A DNA stretch of 64,000 bases from Sphingobacteriales bacterium (GCA_016200915.1 JACQDV010000025.1:1-64000), one strand, 5' to 3'. Shown: positions 8,325 to 18,078, counted from the first letter of the stretch. Numbers and translations are program-made. Notes: generated from the sequence alone by a model not told the origin.

Positions 8325-8582
8325 ATGGATGCTAAAATAACATTAAGTTTTGATGAAGGTGTTATAGCCAAAGCCAAGCGGTATGCTGAAAAAAACAATA
8401 TCAGCCTTTCCCGCTTAGTGGAATTTTTGTTACAAAAAATTGTTTCTGCCCCTCATCATACACTGGAAGATTATCCCATCAGCGAATGGGTAAGCATGGT
8501 AGCTGAAGGCAATGCCGTGTATCAAACCAAAAAACGAAGCCGCAAAAACACCCATGCTGAATACTTTTCCTCTAAAAAATGA
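8325..8582 (+). CDS. Antitoxin, DUF6364-like RHH protein
   Basis: 85 residues. The N-terminus (MDAKITLSFDEGVIAKAKRY) reads as a ribbon-helix-helix DNA-binding segment: one beta strand, then two helices through about residue 45. The basic, disordered C-terminus (KKRSRKNTHAEYFSSKK) probably wraps the toxin. Its stop overlaps the toxin start by 4 bp (ATGA), typical of toxin-antitoxin pairs. It should bind the palindrome at 8258-8300 and neutralise the PIN toxin. Confidence 0.85.
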   Translation: MDAKITLSFDEGVIAKAKRYAEKNNISLSRLVEFLLQKIVSAPHHTLEDYPISEWVSMVAEGNAVYQTKKRSRKNTHAEYFSSKK

Positions 8583-9001
8583 AAATATTTTTAGATGCCA
8601 ATATTTTAATTTCTATTGTGAATAAAGAATATCCTTTGTTCACTACCACTTCCCGCATATTGAGTTTGGTTAATCATCGCCAGTTTGAAGTGTTTACATC
8701 GCCACTTTGTTTAGCTATTACCTTTTATTTTGCTGAAAAGAAAAACAAAACCACTGCCCGTAATAAAATAAAAATATTAACTGAAAATATTTCTATTACA
8801 AATTTGCCCGGGAATGCAGTAAAAAAAGTTTTTCAAAACAACCGCATCAATGATTTTGAAGACGGGTTAGAATATTATTCCGCCCTTGAAGCAAAATGCA
8901 AATGCATTATTACCGAAGATGTGGATGATTTTTATTTTTCGGATATTGAAGTGCTTACGGCTGATGGGTTTTTTAAAAAATACATGGCAGGAAAATCATA
9001 G
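8579..9001 (+). CDS. PIN-domain toxin (VapC-like ribonuclease)
   Basis: 140-residue PIN domain. Acidic residues expected for Mg-dependent RNA cleavage are visible: D6 in FLDANI, the pair in NDFEDGLEYYSA (about residues 92-95) and ITEDVDDF (about 112-118). The length is typical for a VapC-type toxin. It is translationally coupled to the DUF6364-like antitoxin just upstream. The RNA target cannot be read from the sequence. The reading frame is intact, so the module may be functional. Confidence 0.88.
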   Translation: MKIFLDANILISIVNKEYPLFTTTSRILSLVNHRQFEVFTSPLCLAITFYFAEKKNKTTARNKIKILTENISITNLPGNAVKKVFQNNRINDFEDGLEYYSALEAKCKCIITEDVDDFYFSDIEVLTADGFFKKYMAGKS

Positions 9002-9037
9002 GGCCACAAAATTTTGCAGCCCTACTAAAATATCATT

Positions 9038-10479
9038 CTATTCAATTGGAGGCATTACATCAGGTAAAATAGCTTTCCATCTTTCTGTTCCTCTTCTTTT
9101 TTCAAACTCAGCTCTTATATCTTTTCTCAACTGTTCGTTCTCAAACATATCACACATAGTAGTGGCAAGCGATTTGGAAGCAAACAATAATCCTTTATGA
9201 CCAATACTCATACCACCGCAGGCAACCACCACCCATGAATGCCAGGGAGATTTTGCAGGAGCAGTAGTAGCAGTTAATCCAACTTCAGGAACAATCCAGC
9301 TGATATCTCCCACATCGGTTGAACCACCATCTGGGTCAGGTCTTGTTGCTTCCAATGGAAATATATGACCATCAATTCCCAATTGTTCTTTGCCATATTC
9401 TTTCATTATGTTATTGCCGAAATCAATTTCTTCTTTTGTATAAGTGATGGGCCCGATAGCATCCATATTCGATTGCATTGCTTTTGCACCTGTTTCATTT
9501 ACCAGTATTTCATATAAACCACTGATGATCGTTACTTTTGATTGTACACCGGCCATCATTCCGGCACCTTTGGCAATATCCATCATTCTTTTTTCTACAT
9601 CGGCCACGCCTGTGCGTTTGGAATCTCTTATCCATAACCACACACTAGCAGTATCAGGAATTACATTGGGAACATTACCGGCTGCTTTATATACATAGTG
9701 AATTCTTACACTTGGCTTCACATGTTCTCTTAAAAAATTAATACCCACATTAAATAGTTCCGCACCATCTAATGCACTTCTTCCGTTCCATGGATCAGCT
9801 GCAGCATGAGCACTCTTACCTTTAAACTCTATCATATAATGGGTAACGGCCTGTGAACTTTGAATGTTTGCTTTGTTTTCTGCTGCAGGATGCCAATCAA
9901 AACAGATATCCACATCATCAAACAAACCAGCTTTTGCCATCCATACTTTTCCTTCACGGTCTTCTTCGGCCGGAGTACCATAAAATCTCACAGTGCCTTT
10001 TATTTTTCCTGCTGCTATCAATTCTTTTATTGCTACTGCTGCACCTAAACTGGCGGCGCCAAACATATTATGCCCGCAACCATGACCCGGTGCTCCTTCT
10101 TTCAATGGCTCCTTGGTGTATTGTGCTTTTTGTGATAAACCTGTAATGCATCAAATTCTCCCATTACTGCAATAATTGGTTTGCCGCTTCCATAAGTAGC
10201 AATAAATGCTGTGGGAATATTCGCTACTCCTCTTTCAACTTTTAATCCCTGTGCTTCCGCATAATCAGCTAATACTTTGGATGATTGTTTTTCCTTCATG
10301 GCTATTTCAGCAAAGCCCCATACTTTATCACTCAGGTCAATTAATTCCTTTTCATGTTTTTTAATTGAGTTGATAAGGAATTGTTTGTTGTCGGAAAGGT
10401 TACCTGTTTGTCCGAACGAAGGAGTAATAATAATTAATAAGAATAATGCGGTGATAACTGTAGTTTTTCTCATATGCAA
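9038..10479 (-). pseudogene. AbgB-like M20 amidohydrolase, frameshifted
   Basis: Two abutting reading frames form one protein of about 480 residues like aminobenzoyl-glutamate utilisation protein B. The upstream frame (10479 to about 10144) gives a signal peptide (ending SFGQ) and runs to GEFDAL. The downstream frame restores homology with GLSQKAQ, then the metal-binding GAPGHGCGHNMFGAASLG. Family members read DALPGLSQ here. The DNA has CA where a CCA proline codon is expected, so one base is missing at about 10143/10144. It is either a recent null allele or a read error. The rest, including STDVGDISW, looks intact. Confidence 0.85.
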
Positions 10480-10524
10480 AAATTAGTGTGACAATTTAAA
10501 ATTTTTCCGGCATTTAACGGCTAT

Positions 10525-11076
10525 TCATTTCCAATCCCACAACACAATATCCCAATCATCTGTTGAATCAGTAAACTGGTGAACGGTTTTGAAACCAATT
10601 TTTTCGTGTGCTCTGGTGCTGCGGGTGTTCCGGGTAGCAATTTCTGTAACAATAAAATCGAATTGTGGGCTATATACTTCCTTGTGTTTATCGTATAACA
10701 TCTTAACCAATCCTTTTCCACGGTAATCTTTGTGCACTCCAATCTGTCCCATTACATAAAATCTATACTCTTGCAATGGTTTGCCGTTGTAGATAATTTG
10801 ATCTAACATGTTAAACATGGGAAGCAGTACCGGAATCAGTTCTCTGCATTCATTAACCATTGTTAAAGCGTAGGCCACTACTTTATTATCGTCTTTTACA
10901 ATTACACTGGGAGACATTTTATGCAGCTGATGTAATAATTCAAACGAATGATGAACAGTTACAAAACCCTGTTCCTTTTCTTCTGTGGCATCATTGTTTC
11001 CTCTTAAATACAATTGCTGCAGGTGAAGTATCTGGTGAAGTTCATCGTCCGTACTCACTAAAGTTGAATGAAGCAT
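10525..11076 (-). CDS. GNAT family N-acetyltransferase
   Basis: 183 residues. The acetyl-CoA binding motif A is GVHKDYRGKGLVKMLYD, preceded by the beta strand YRFYVMGQI, and the terminal ARGTR-like helix and strand (RSTRAHEKIGFKTVHQF) match the GNAT fold. The acceptor substrate is unknown. The gene stands alone, diverging from the DUF4242 gene across 123 bp in which I saw no clear -7 match. Confidence 0.88.
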   Translation of the reverse strand: MLHSTLVSTDDELHQILHLQQLYLRGNNDATEEKEQGFVTVHHSFELLHQLHKMSPSVIVKDDNKVVAYALTMVNECRELIPVLLPMFNMLDQIIYNGKPLQEYRFYVMGQIGVHKDYRGKGLVKMLYDKHKEVYSPQFDFIVTEIATRNTRSTRAHEKIGFKTVHQFTDSTDDWDIVLWDWK

Positions 11077-11199
11077 CCTTAAAATTAATGAGAAACATAT
11101 TGCAATAGCGTCTCAGTAAAAAAATATTTCCCTGTTTTATTTTTTACTAACTTGATATCGTTACCCGGCCAGATTTGTTAATCATTAAAACAAAATGCT

Positions 11200-11472
11200 A
11201 TGCCAAAATTTGTAATTGAAAGGGAAATCCCCGGAGCAGGAAATCTCTCAGCAGACCAGCTTCATGCTATTTCACAAACATCCTGTGGTGTATTAAGTCA
11301 GTTAGGGCCACAAATACAGTGGTTGCACAGTTTTGTTACGGATGACAAAATTTATTGCGTTTATATTGCGCCGGATGAAGCTATGGTAAAGAAACATGCG
11401 GAGATGGGTGGCTTTCCGGCAAATGTGGTTTCGAGAGTAAGAACGGTGATTGACCCCACAACGGCAGAATAA
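11200..11472 (+). CDS. DUF4242 (SCO4226-like) protein
   Basis: 90-residue small protein with the DUF4242 pattern: MPKFVIEREIPGAGNLS at the start, IQWLHSFVTDDKIYCVYIAP in the middle and a final HAEMGGFPANVVSRV helix. Members such as SCO4226 are ferredoxin-fold dimers described as nickel-binding; whether this copy binds metal is not evident. Its stop codon abuts the stop of the convergent mutase gene with no intergenic base. Confidence 0.8.
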   Translation: MPKFVIEREIPGAGNLSADQLHAISQTSCGVLSQLGPQIQWLHSFVTDDKIYCVYIAPDEAMVKKHAEMGGFPANVVSRVRTVIDPTTAE

Positions 11473-13044
11473 CTATTTACTTTTGTATTCGCCAAATACC
11501 CCTCGTAGTTCATCTGCAATTTCTCCCAATGTGCATTTGTTTTCTACTGCTTCAATCACAGCCGGCATTAAATTTTCACCACTCACAGCTTTATCATTTA
11601 TTACCTGGAGCAACTGATCTACTTTGGCGTTGCTACGATTATTGCGGAGTTGTTTTAATTTTTCTGATTGAATAACCCGAATTCCGTCATTAATTTTAAA
11701 GACAGGAGTTGAATCGGTTTCATTTACCTGGAATTTATTTACTCCTACAATGATCTTTTCATTTGTTTCAATATTGCGCTGGTATTCGTAAGCACTACGG
11801 GCTATTTCATTTTGTATAAATCCTTCTTCAATAGCACTTACACTGCCACCCATTGCATCAATCTTTCCAATCAGTTCCCATGCTTTTTGTTCCACTTCAT
11901 CGGTTAATGCTTCAATGAAATAAGAGCCGGCCAACGGATCTGCTGTATCAGGCGCACCACTTTCATAAGCAACAATTTGTTGTGTCCGTAATGCAATCCT
12001 TGCTGCTTCTTCAGTTGGTAAGCTCAATGCTTCATCGTAACCATTCGTATGCAAGCTTTGTGTGCCACCTAAAACTGCTGCTAATGTTTGGATGGTAACT
12101 CTTGAAATATTATTGAGTGGTTGCTGTGCAGTTAATGTGCTTCCGCCAGTTTGTGTGTGAAAGCGAAGCATCATCGCTTTATCATCAGTAGCTCCCAGTT
12201 CTTTCATCATCTTTGCCCACATTCTTCTTGCCGCACGGAATTTGGCTACTTCTTCAAATAAATTATTATGCGAATTAAAAAAGAAGGAGAGACGTTTGCC
12301 AAATACATTTATATCTAATCCTTTTTCAAGAGCAGCTTTTACATAAGCTTTACCATTGCTGAGGGTGAAGGCTATTTCCTGCACCGCAGTACTACCTGCT
12401 TCCCTGATGTGATAGCCGCTGATGGAAATAGTATTCCATTTGGGTAAGTCTTTACTGCACCATTCAAAAATATCGGTGATGATGCGCATAGATGGTTTAG
12501 GGGGATAGATATAAGTTCCTCTTGCTGCATACTCTTTTAAAATATCATTTTGTATGGTGCCGCTTATCTTTTTTAAATCAGCGCCTTGCTGTTTTGCTAA
12601 AGCAACATAAAGAGAGAGTAAAATAAAACCAGTTGCATTAATGGTCATGGAAGTGGATACCTCTTCTAATTTAATTCCTTTGAAGAGTGTTTGCATATCT
12701 TCAATTGAATCTATTGCCACACCAACTTTACCTACTTCACCTTCAGCTAAAGCATGATCACTGTCGTAACCTATTTGTGTTGGCAGATCAAAAGCGACAC
12801 TTAAACCACTTACTCCTTGTGATAATAAATAATGATACCGTTTATTGCTTTCTTCTGCAGTGGAGAAACCTGCATACTGGCGCATCGTCCATAACTTGCC
12901 ACGATACATGTCTGGTTGTACGCCACGGGTAAAAGGAAATTGGCCAGGGAGTTCAGTTTGTGGTTTGTGATTTGTGGTTTGTGGTTCGGTGTAAACTGTT
13001 TTTATTTCAATACCACTATCTGTATATTTTTTATTGTCGTTCAT
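11473..13044 (-). CDS. Methylmalonyl-CoA mutase family, large catalytic subunit
   Basis: 523 residues covering only the acyl-CoA-binding TIM barrel; no C-terminal B12 domain (no DxHxxG), so a separate small cobalamin subunit must exist elsewhere. Signatures: [60 protein letters not shown] and [20 protein letters not shown]. The arginine in AARGTY aligns with the CoA-carboxylate arginine of human MUT (R228), favouring methylmalonyl-CoA, but MYRGKLW is closer to other acyl-CoA mutases, so the substrate is uncertain. Residues near 20-32 (TTNHKPQT) are encoded by a heptamer repeat at 12956-12983 and sit in the nonconserved N-terminal linker. Confidence 0.88.
   Translation of the reverse strand: MNDNKKYTDSGIEIKTVYTEPQTTNHKPQTELPGQFPFTRGVQPDMYRGKLWTMRQYAGFSTAEESNKRYHYLLSQGVSGLSVAFDLPTQIGYDSDHALAEGEVGKVGVAIDSIEDMQTLFKGIKLEEVSTSMTINATGFILLSLYVALAKQQGADLKKISGTIQNDILKEYAARGTYIYPPKPSMRIITDIFEWCSKDLPKWNTISISGYHIREAGSTAVQEIAFTLSNGKAYVKAALEKGLDINVFGKRLSFFFNSHNNLFEEVAKFRAARRMWAKMMKELGATDDKAMMLRFHTQTGGSTLTAQQPLNNISRVTIQTLAAVLGGTQSLHTNGYDEALSLPTEEAARIALRTQQIVAYESGAPDTADPLAGSYFIEALTDEVEQKAWELIGKIDAMGGSVSAIEEGFIQNEIARSAYEYQRNIETNEKIIVGVNKFQVNETDSTPVFKINDGIRVIQSEKLKQLRNNRSNAKVDQLLQVINDKAVSGENLMPAVIEAVENKCTLGEIADELRGVFGEYKSK
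12956..12983. repeat. Heptamer word repeat inside the mutase gene, AACCACA type
   Basis: Plus-strand words GTTTGTG, GTTTGTG, ATTTGTG, GTTTGTG, i.e. CACAAAC on the coding strand. The tract is translated as a low-complexity linker near the N-terminus. Nearly the same words occur at 13079, 19386, 50664 and 51252. Confidence 0.85.
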
Positions 13045-13078
13045 CTTAGTATTTATTTTAAAACCTCAAATTTTCGTC

Positions 13079-13106
13079 AACTACAAACTATAAACCACAA
13101 ACCTCA
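13079..13106. repeat. Heptamer word repeat, AACCACA type
   Basis: Four words: AACTACA, AACTATA, AACCACA, AACCTCA. It lies in the gap between the mutase gene and the upstream membrane protein and reaches into the last codons of the latter. It is inverted relative to the tract at 12956. Confidence 0.8.
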
Positions 13107-13640
13107 TAGCATTAATTGTTTTGCCTCATGTCCAATGGCCTGCATCACGATTGATTGTAAGGATGCATTTTTATCTGCATCTAAGAACTGTAGTATTGCC
13201 TTGCTTAAATCTCTTGCCGATGCTTCTGCCGGCAATGCAGCCGCAATTTGGTTTACAATAAATATGTTTTGTTCTTTCAGATTAGTAATGGCTTCCCATA
13301 TTTGAGGGGTTACATAAATCTGCTGACTTACGTTGTACTCATATTCTGTTTTAATAGCATCAGTCATTGCCCCCTGCAATTGCCTCCTTGAAAAACCATC
13401 GTGATTAAACCGGGAGATCAAATTGTTGAGCCCTATTCGTTCGCATAAAATAGTCAGGCGTTCGTAAGCCTGCAGTTTTAATCGTAACGCTTCAGGATTT
13501 AAGGGAGCGTTGCCGGGTGTTGGGTTGTTAGTTGTGTTTCCTGCCATAGTGGTTTCTTTTTTTTCTGATCGTATAAAATATAATACAGCAACTGCTGTGA
13601 CCGCTATTATTAATAAAATAAGCCAGGCCATTGGATCCAT
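13104..13640 (-). CDS. Hypothetical membrane-anchored protein (DUF7935-like)
   Basis: 178 residues: one N-terminal TM helix (MAWLILLIIAVTAVAVLYFI), a Pro/Asn/Thr-rich linker (residues 32-50), then a helical domain with YERLTILCERIGLNNLISR and TEYEYNVSQQIYVTPQIWEA. The ERL...ER / EYEYNVSQQIYV pattern resembles the Bacteroidetes DUF7935 family; I am moderately sure of that. No function is known. It precedes the mutase gene in the same direction (59 bp gap), so the two may be cotranscribed. Confidence 0.7.
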   Translation of the reverse strand: MDPMAWLILLIIAVTAVAVLYFIRSEKKETTMAGNTTNNPTPGNAPLNPEALRLKLQAYERLTILCERIGLNNLISRFNHDGFSRRQLQGAMTDAIKTEYEYNVSQQIYVTPQIWEAITNLKEQNIFIVNQIAAALPAEASARDLSKAILQFLDADKNASLQSIVMQAIGHEAKQLML

Positions 13641-13790
13641 AAATACATTTTGTTTGATTGCAAAAATAGGGGAAAGAAGATTGCAGAATAATGATGTTGA
13701 CGGTCAAACAGGTGATTTTGATCTTGTTAAAAATTTCCTTTAGCGTAAATATGAAGCCTGCGAGGTTATTTTTTCATTCTAAATCTTGAT

Positions 13791-13798
13791 TATCTTTG
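13791..13798 (+). promoter_or_regulatory. -7 promoter element TATCTTTG
   Basis: Exact TAnnTTTG, 17 bp before the ATG at 13816. It lies inside the longer possible reading frame from 13786, supporting the later start. Confidence 0.55.
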
Positions 13799-13815
13799 TA
13801 TCAAATTTGAGTACA

Positions 13816-14160
13816 ATGGAAATGATAATGACGGCACCGGTAAGTTTTACAGTTGCGGCTATTGAAGAAGTTAAAAGATTATTGACAGCCGATAATCCTG
13901 AGCATTATGAATACCTGCGAGTGGGAGTGAAGGGTGGCGGTTGTTCTGGTATGACCTACATTTTGGGCTTTGATAAAAAAGAAGACAACGATGAAGTTTA
14001 CAATATTGAAGGCATTAATGTTATTATGAATAAAGCTCACGGAATTTATCTTATGGGAATGGAGGTTGATTTTAGTGATGGATTAAATGCCCGTGGTTTT
14101 GTATTTAAAAATCCAAACGCCACATCAACCTGTGGCTGCGGAACGTCATTTGCAGTATAG
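13816..14160 (+). CDS. A-type iron-sulfur carrier (IscA/ErpA/HesB family)
   Basis: 114 residues from the ATG at 13816. The three conserved cysteines are visible in GGGCSGMTY and the C-terminal TCGCGTSF. It delivers or holds Fe-S clusters during assembly in the cytoplasm. The start is placed after the promoter element; a third ATG at 13825 is also possible. It is a single-gene unit, not in a suf or isc operon here. Confidence 0.93.
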   Translation: MEMIMTAPVSFTVAAIEEVKRLLTADNPEHYEYLRVGVKGGGCSGMTYILGFDKKEDNDEVYNIEGINVIMNKAHGIYLMGMEVDFSDGLNARGFVFKNPNATSTCGCGTSFAV

Positions 14161-14162
14161 TC

Positions 14163-14771
14163 TTATTTATATTTCTTAATCTTACTTGCTTCAAAATCTG
14201 TTTTAAACTCGCTTTTGAGATAAAGGCGTTCTGTTGAATCAAAAAAATCCTCAGCTGAAAAATCTATCTCTTTCGGGGGAGTTCCGCTAAACTGATAATT
14301 GCTTGGAAAATAATAAACGGAGTCTTTATTTACCCTTGCAATTTTCCAGAATGTATATTTTTTTTTGCTCAACGAATATTTGTAAATAACATTCGGTTTA
14401 ATGCTGCTTAAAAATTTATTCAGGGTGATGGTTCCGTAAGCAAAAATCCGGATGCTAAGAAATGAAACAACCAGAATGGTTATTGAAACAGATCCGAAAT
14501 AATGCCACCAGGGGGCCTTATACTTACTTTTAATTTCTAAATATCTTTCCTTTAAATCAATTGGGAATAACTTGGCATTAGTTACATGCTTGCAGTTATG
14601 GCACATGATGGCGCCTCCGCGGCGGTGAGGAAACATGGGAATCCCGAATAAATGATAGTAACGGTAAAAGATATGCATATCAACATTACCTTTTTGATGA
14701 CAATAGGCGCAGGTAACATCGGGCAAATTTTCTTTTCCTACCTGACTGGGTTTGCTGCTGAATATTTTCAT
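14163..14771 (-). CDS. Hypothetical zinc-ribbon membrane protein
   Basis: About 202 residues from the preferred start MKIFSSKP at 14771. A four-cysteine zinc ribbon (CAYC ... CHNC, residues 20-60) precedes one TM segment (VSITILVVSFLSIRIFAYG) and a C-terminal domain of about 90 residues with alternating hydrophobic strands. It resembles Bacteroidetes zinc-ribbon membrane proteins of unknown role. An in-frame earlier start at 14810 gives an unconvincing extension. Confidence 0.7.
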   Translation of the reverse strand: MKIFSSKPSQVGKENLPDVTCAYCHQKGNVDMHIFYRYYHLFGIPMFPHRRGGAIMCHNCKHVTNAKLFPIDLKERYLEIKSKYKAPWWHYFGSVSITILVVSFLSIRIFAYGTITLNKFLSSIKPNVIYKYSLSKKKYTFWKIARVNKDSVYYFPSNYQFSGTPPKEIDFSAEDFFDSTERLYLKSEFKTDFEASKIKKYK

Positions 14772-14825
14772 TGCTATGAAGTGGTATGCAAAATAATTAA
14801 AAGAAGCCAAGTTTGGTGCTTCAAT

Positions 14826-14860
14826 AAAAAAATCCCCTTCAACAGAAAAGGGGATTTTTT
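14826..14860 (-). terminator. Terminator of secDF
   Basis: Strong hairpin AATCCCCTT / AAGGGGATT flanked by A and T runs, 18 bp beyond the secDF stop in its direction of transcription. The symmetric A/T flanks would let it work both ways. Confidence 0.85.
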
Positions 14861-14877
14861 ACTGTTTTTAAAGATAT

Positions 14878-17800
14878 TTAACCTATAGAATGCCTTGCTT
14901 TGGCCATAGTTTTATCATGTTCCGGCTCACCCAATGGCTTGCTCTTTGCCATATCAATTAAGATAGGGGCAGCTACAAATATGGATGAATAAGTACCTGT
15001 AATAACACCCACCAGCATTGCAAAGGCAAAACCTTTAGTTACTTCACCACCTACAATAAAGAGGATAAGAATGGTGAGGAATACTGTTAAAGATGTCATG
15101 ATGGTACGACTTAATGTATCATTGATAGCCCTGTTGATAATGGTAGTCTTATCTGCTCCATGCAAAGTGCGGCTGTATTCACGGATACGGTCAAATACAA
15201 TAACCGTATCATTCATCGAGAAACCAATTACCGTTAAAACAGCAGCAATAAAATGCTGATCTATTTCCAGCGGGAATGGCATAATCCCTTTTGCAAAGGA
15301 AAATACTGCCAGTGTAACAAATACGTCGTGGAATAAGGCTATAATTGTTCCCAAAGAATATCTCCAGTCACGGAAACGGAGGAAGATATAAACAAAGATG
15401 ATGAGTAACGCAAATATTGTTGCTTTAATCGCACCTTTCTTCAGGTCATCAGAAATGGTAGGCTGAACAGTTTGTGATCCTTTCTTATTTTCTTTTACAA
15501 AATCAGCATACGTAGCGCCTGATTTCAGGAATGGTTTTAATCCCTGGTAAAGTGTGCTCTCCACTGCTGAATCAGCGCTTAACGACGGATCTTCTTTTTT
15601 ATAAGAAGTGGTGATGTTGAGTGTTTTGTTATCGCCAACAGTTTTAATTACCGGGAAATCACCAAATACTTTTTTCAGCTCATCAGCTACTTTACTATTA
15701 TCTTCTATTGCCTTATCAAATCTTACTGTGTAACTGCGGCCACCTTTAAATTCCACACCTTCATCAAAACCATGAAAGAATGAAGCCACACCCATTATTA
15801 AAACAACTCCGGAAATCATATAAGCTACTTTCCGGTATTCGATAAATTTAAAAGCTGCATGTTTAAAAATCCGCTTACTTAAAGAAGTAAAATATTCGAG
15901 GTGCTTTTTCTTATTTGTAAAGAGATCAGTTACCAATCTTGAAATAAGGATACCGCAGAACAATGATAATGCGATACCAAGCATTTGCGTAGTTGCAAAA
16001 CCTAACACAGGGCCTAATCCAAAATAGAAGAGAATAGCGGCAGTTAGAAAACTGGTGATGTGAGCATCTAATACAGGAGGCAAAGAACGGCGGTAACCAT
16101 CTGCCACAGCCAGTTGATAGCTCTTGCCGTGTGTGAGTTCTTCTTTAATACGTTCAAAGATGATAACGTTTGTATCCACTGCCATACCAATGGTTAATAC
16201 TAACGCAGCAATACCCGGAGCTGTTAAAGTAGCTCCAAGGGCACTTAGTACGCCGATAGTGAAGAGCAAGTTTAAGATGAGAGCGATATTAGCAACCCAA
16301 CCTGAAGTGTTATAATAAAGCAACATCAATCCAAAGATTACCAGGAAGGAAATTACAAAAGCCTTAGTACCACCGCTGATTGCTTCTTTACCTAAAGTGG
16401 GACCTACTACTTGTTCCTGTACAATTTTAGCAGGAGCCGGTAATTTACCTGTCTTCAGAATATTTGATAAATCCTGTGTTTCTTCCGGGGTGAAACTACC
16501 GGTAATACTTGAATTACCACCGGTAATCTTATTTATTACATTGGGAATGGAATATACAGTGTTATCTAATACAATGGCAACTGGTTTACCAACATTTCTT
16601 TCAGTTATTGCAGCCCATTTATTGGCGCCCACATTATCCATATCAAAAACGATATCCGGCCGGCCTTTCTCGTCATAACTGGGGCCTGCTTCTGTTATGT
16701 GTTCGCCTTCTAATTCAGCATCTCCGGCGGCATTAAATGCTTTGATAGGATAAAGCATTAAGTAATTAAGTGACTTGCCTTGCTTATTTTTATCGGCATT
16801 TCCATATAATAATTTAAGATTAGCGGGCAACTGATTTTTTACTATGTCTAATCTTAAATAAGTATTTAACGTAGCAGTATCTTTTAATGCTACCTGGCAG
16901 CCATATGGATACCTTGTATCAATTCCGGCGAAATAGCGCAGTAATGGTTTATCGGTTGATTGCTGAACGGAATCTTTTTTAGTACTGTCAGCTTTTACTT
17001 TATTACTTGTAGTTGAATCATTTTTGATTCCTAGTGTTTGGATGATGCTTTGTCCTGTTGTATCAGCAGTAGTATTGGCAGTAGCAACAGTGGTACCTTT
17101 CAAATATTGCGATAATGCTAAATCAGCTTTCTCCAATGCCGTGTAAATATCGCCGTAGGAATAAACTTCAAAGAATTGCAGGTTTGCAGTTGATTGCAAA
17201 TATTTACGAACCCTTTCAGGATTATCAACACCCGGTAATTCAACAGTGATGATGTCTTTTGTTTTATCCAGATTAATACTTGGCTGCGCTACACCAAACT
17301 TATCAATACGGGTTTGTAATACTTTAAAAGTTTGTGATACCGCATCATTTGCCTGTGTTCTTATCTTTTCTATTACCTGTGCATCATTATCAGTAGCTTT
17401 TATTTTTGATTGTGAAGCACCGGCAAACAAAGCTGCCAATGGTTTTTTATCAGCATTTAATTTTTGATACTCTTCGGCAAATAAATTGATGAAATCAGCG
17501 TCACTGTTTGCCTGTCTTTGCGTAGCAGCAGCAATGGCTTTATTTAATTTTTCATCTTGCTTGTTATTGGCTAATGACCGTACCAGCCCATCTAACCCCA
17601 CTTTCATAGTAGCACTCATACCCCCCTGCAAATCCAAACCAAGATTCAGTTCCTGTTCTTTTGCTTTTTGATAGGAGATGGCGCCTGTTACTCCGTAAGT
17701 AACAGTTTCGTCACGGGTACTATCCAATAATTGACGGAGACGGAATTTTTTTACAGAGTCTGCAGTTGCTTTATCAGCATTAGGAAAATTGGCTTTTACA

Positions 17801-17925
17801 AATTTATCAGCCTTTGCTGCCATTTTATTCTCATGATTGTTCACCACCCAGGTAAAGTGCAGTTGGTACAGGGAGATAACGATTAATGCAATCGCAAAAA
17901 AACGGACCAAACCTTTCAGTTGCAT
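14878..17925 (-). CDS. secDF: Fused protein translocase subunit SecDF
   Basis: 1015-residue fusion of SecD and SecF, which use the proton-motive force to pull exported proteins through SecYEG. The SecD part begins MQLKGLVRFFAIALIVI and contains GLDLQGGMSATMKVGLDG, a large periplasmic domain (roughly residues 100-480) and the TM region with GIAALVLTIGMAVDTNVIIF. The SecF part follows with FKGGRSYTVRF and VIGFSMNDTVIVFDRIRE. The start at 17925 is chosen because the longer frame runs through the promoter and overlaps the divergent gene. Fusion is the usual arrangement in Bacteroidetes. Confidence 0.95.
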   Translation of the reverse strand: MQLKGLVRFFAIALIVISLYQLHFTWVVNNHENKMAAKADKFVKANFPNADKATADSVKKFRLRQLLDSTRDETVTYGVTGAISYQKAKEQELNLGLDLQGGMSATMKVGLDGLVRSLANNKQDEKLNKAIAAATQRQANSDADFINLFAEEYQKLNADKKPLAALFAGASQSKIKATDNDAQVIEKIRTQANDAVSQTFKVLQTRIDKFGVAQPSINLDKTKDIITVELPGVDNPERVRKYLQSTANLQFFEVYSYGDIYTALEKADLALSQYLKGTTVATANTTADTTGQSIIQTLGIKNDSTTSNKVKADSTKKDSVQQSTDKPLLRYFAGIDTRYPYGCQVALKDTATLNTYLRLDIVKNQLPANLKLLYGNADKNKQGKSLNYLMLYPIKAFNAAGDAELEGEHITEAGPSYDEKGRPDIVFDMDNVGANKWAAITERNVGKPVAIVLDNTVYSIPNVINKITGGNSSITGSFTPEETQDLSNILKTGKLPAPAKIVQEQVVGPTLGKEAISGGTKAFVISFLVIFGLMLLYYNTSGWVANIALILNLLFTIGVLSALGATLTAPGIAALVLTIGMAVDTNVIIFERIKEELTHGKSYQLAVADGYRRSLPPVLDAHITSFLTAAILFYFGLGPVLGFATTQMLGIALSLFCGILISRLVTDLFTNKKKHLEYFTSLSKRIFKHAAFKFIEYRKVAYMISGVVLIMGVASFFHGFDEGVEFKGGRSYTVRFDKAIEDNSKVADELKKVFGDFPVIKTVGDNKTLNITTSYKKEDPSLSADSAVESTLYQGLKPFLKSGATYADFVKENKKGSQTVQPTISDDLKKGAIKATIFALLIIFVYIFLRFRDWRYSLGTIIALFHDVFVTLAVFSFAKGIMPFPLEIDQHFIAAVLTVIGFSMNDTVIVFDRIREYSRTLHGADKTTIINRAINDTLSRTIMTSLTVFLTILILFIVGGEVTKGFAFAMLVGVITGTYSSIFVAAPILIDMAKSKPLGEPEHDKTMAKARHSIG

Positions 17926-17958
17926 ACGTGTTTGTTTATAGCTTTTTTTAAGAGGTCG

Positions 17959-17966
17959 CAAAGATA
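17959..17966 (-). promoter_or_regulatory. -7 promoter element of secDF (TATCTTTG on minus strand)
   Basis: Plus-strand CAAAGATA, exact -7 consensus when read leftward, 33 bp before the secDF ATG. Confidence 0.55.
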
Positions 17967-18065
17967 GGGTTTTCAGGCAAATACGCCAGTTTTGAGGTGA
18001 AAATCCTTTAGCTGTTAAAATCCTGCTTTTTATTGACCGAAAACGAGTGGCAATGAGGCTTTTTT

Positions 18066-18073
18066 TATATTTG
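18066..18073 (+). promoter_or_regulatory. -7 promoter element TATATTTG almost touching the start codon
   Basis: Exact TAnnTTTG ending only 5 bp before the ATG at 18079, so the transcript would start at or within a few bases of the AUG. Confidence 0.5.
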
Positions 18074-18078
18074 ACCTG

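Noticed and set aside
9038-10105. Annotating the downstream M20 frame as a separate complete gene
   Set aside because: It lacks the N-terminal third of the fold and a signal, while the missing part is present in the adjacent frame; a one-base deletion explains both.
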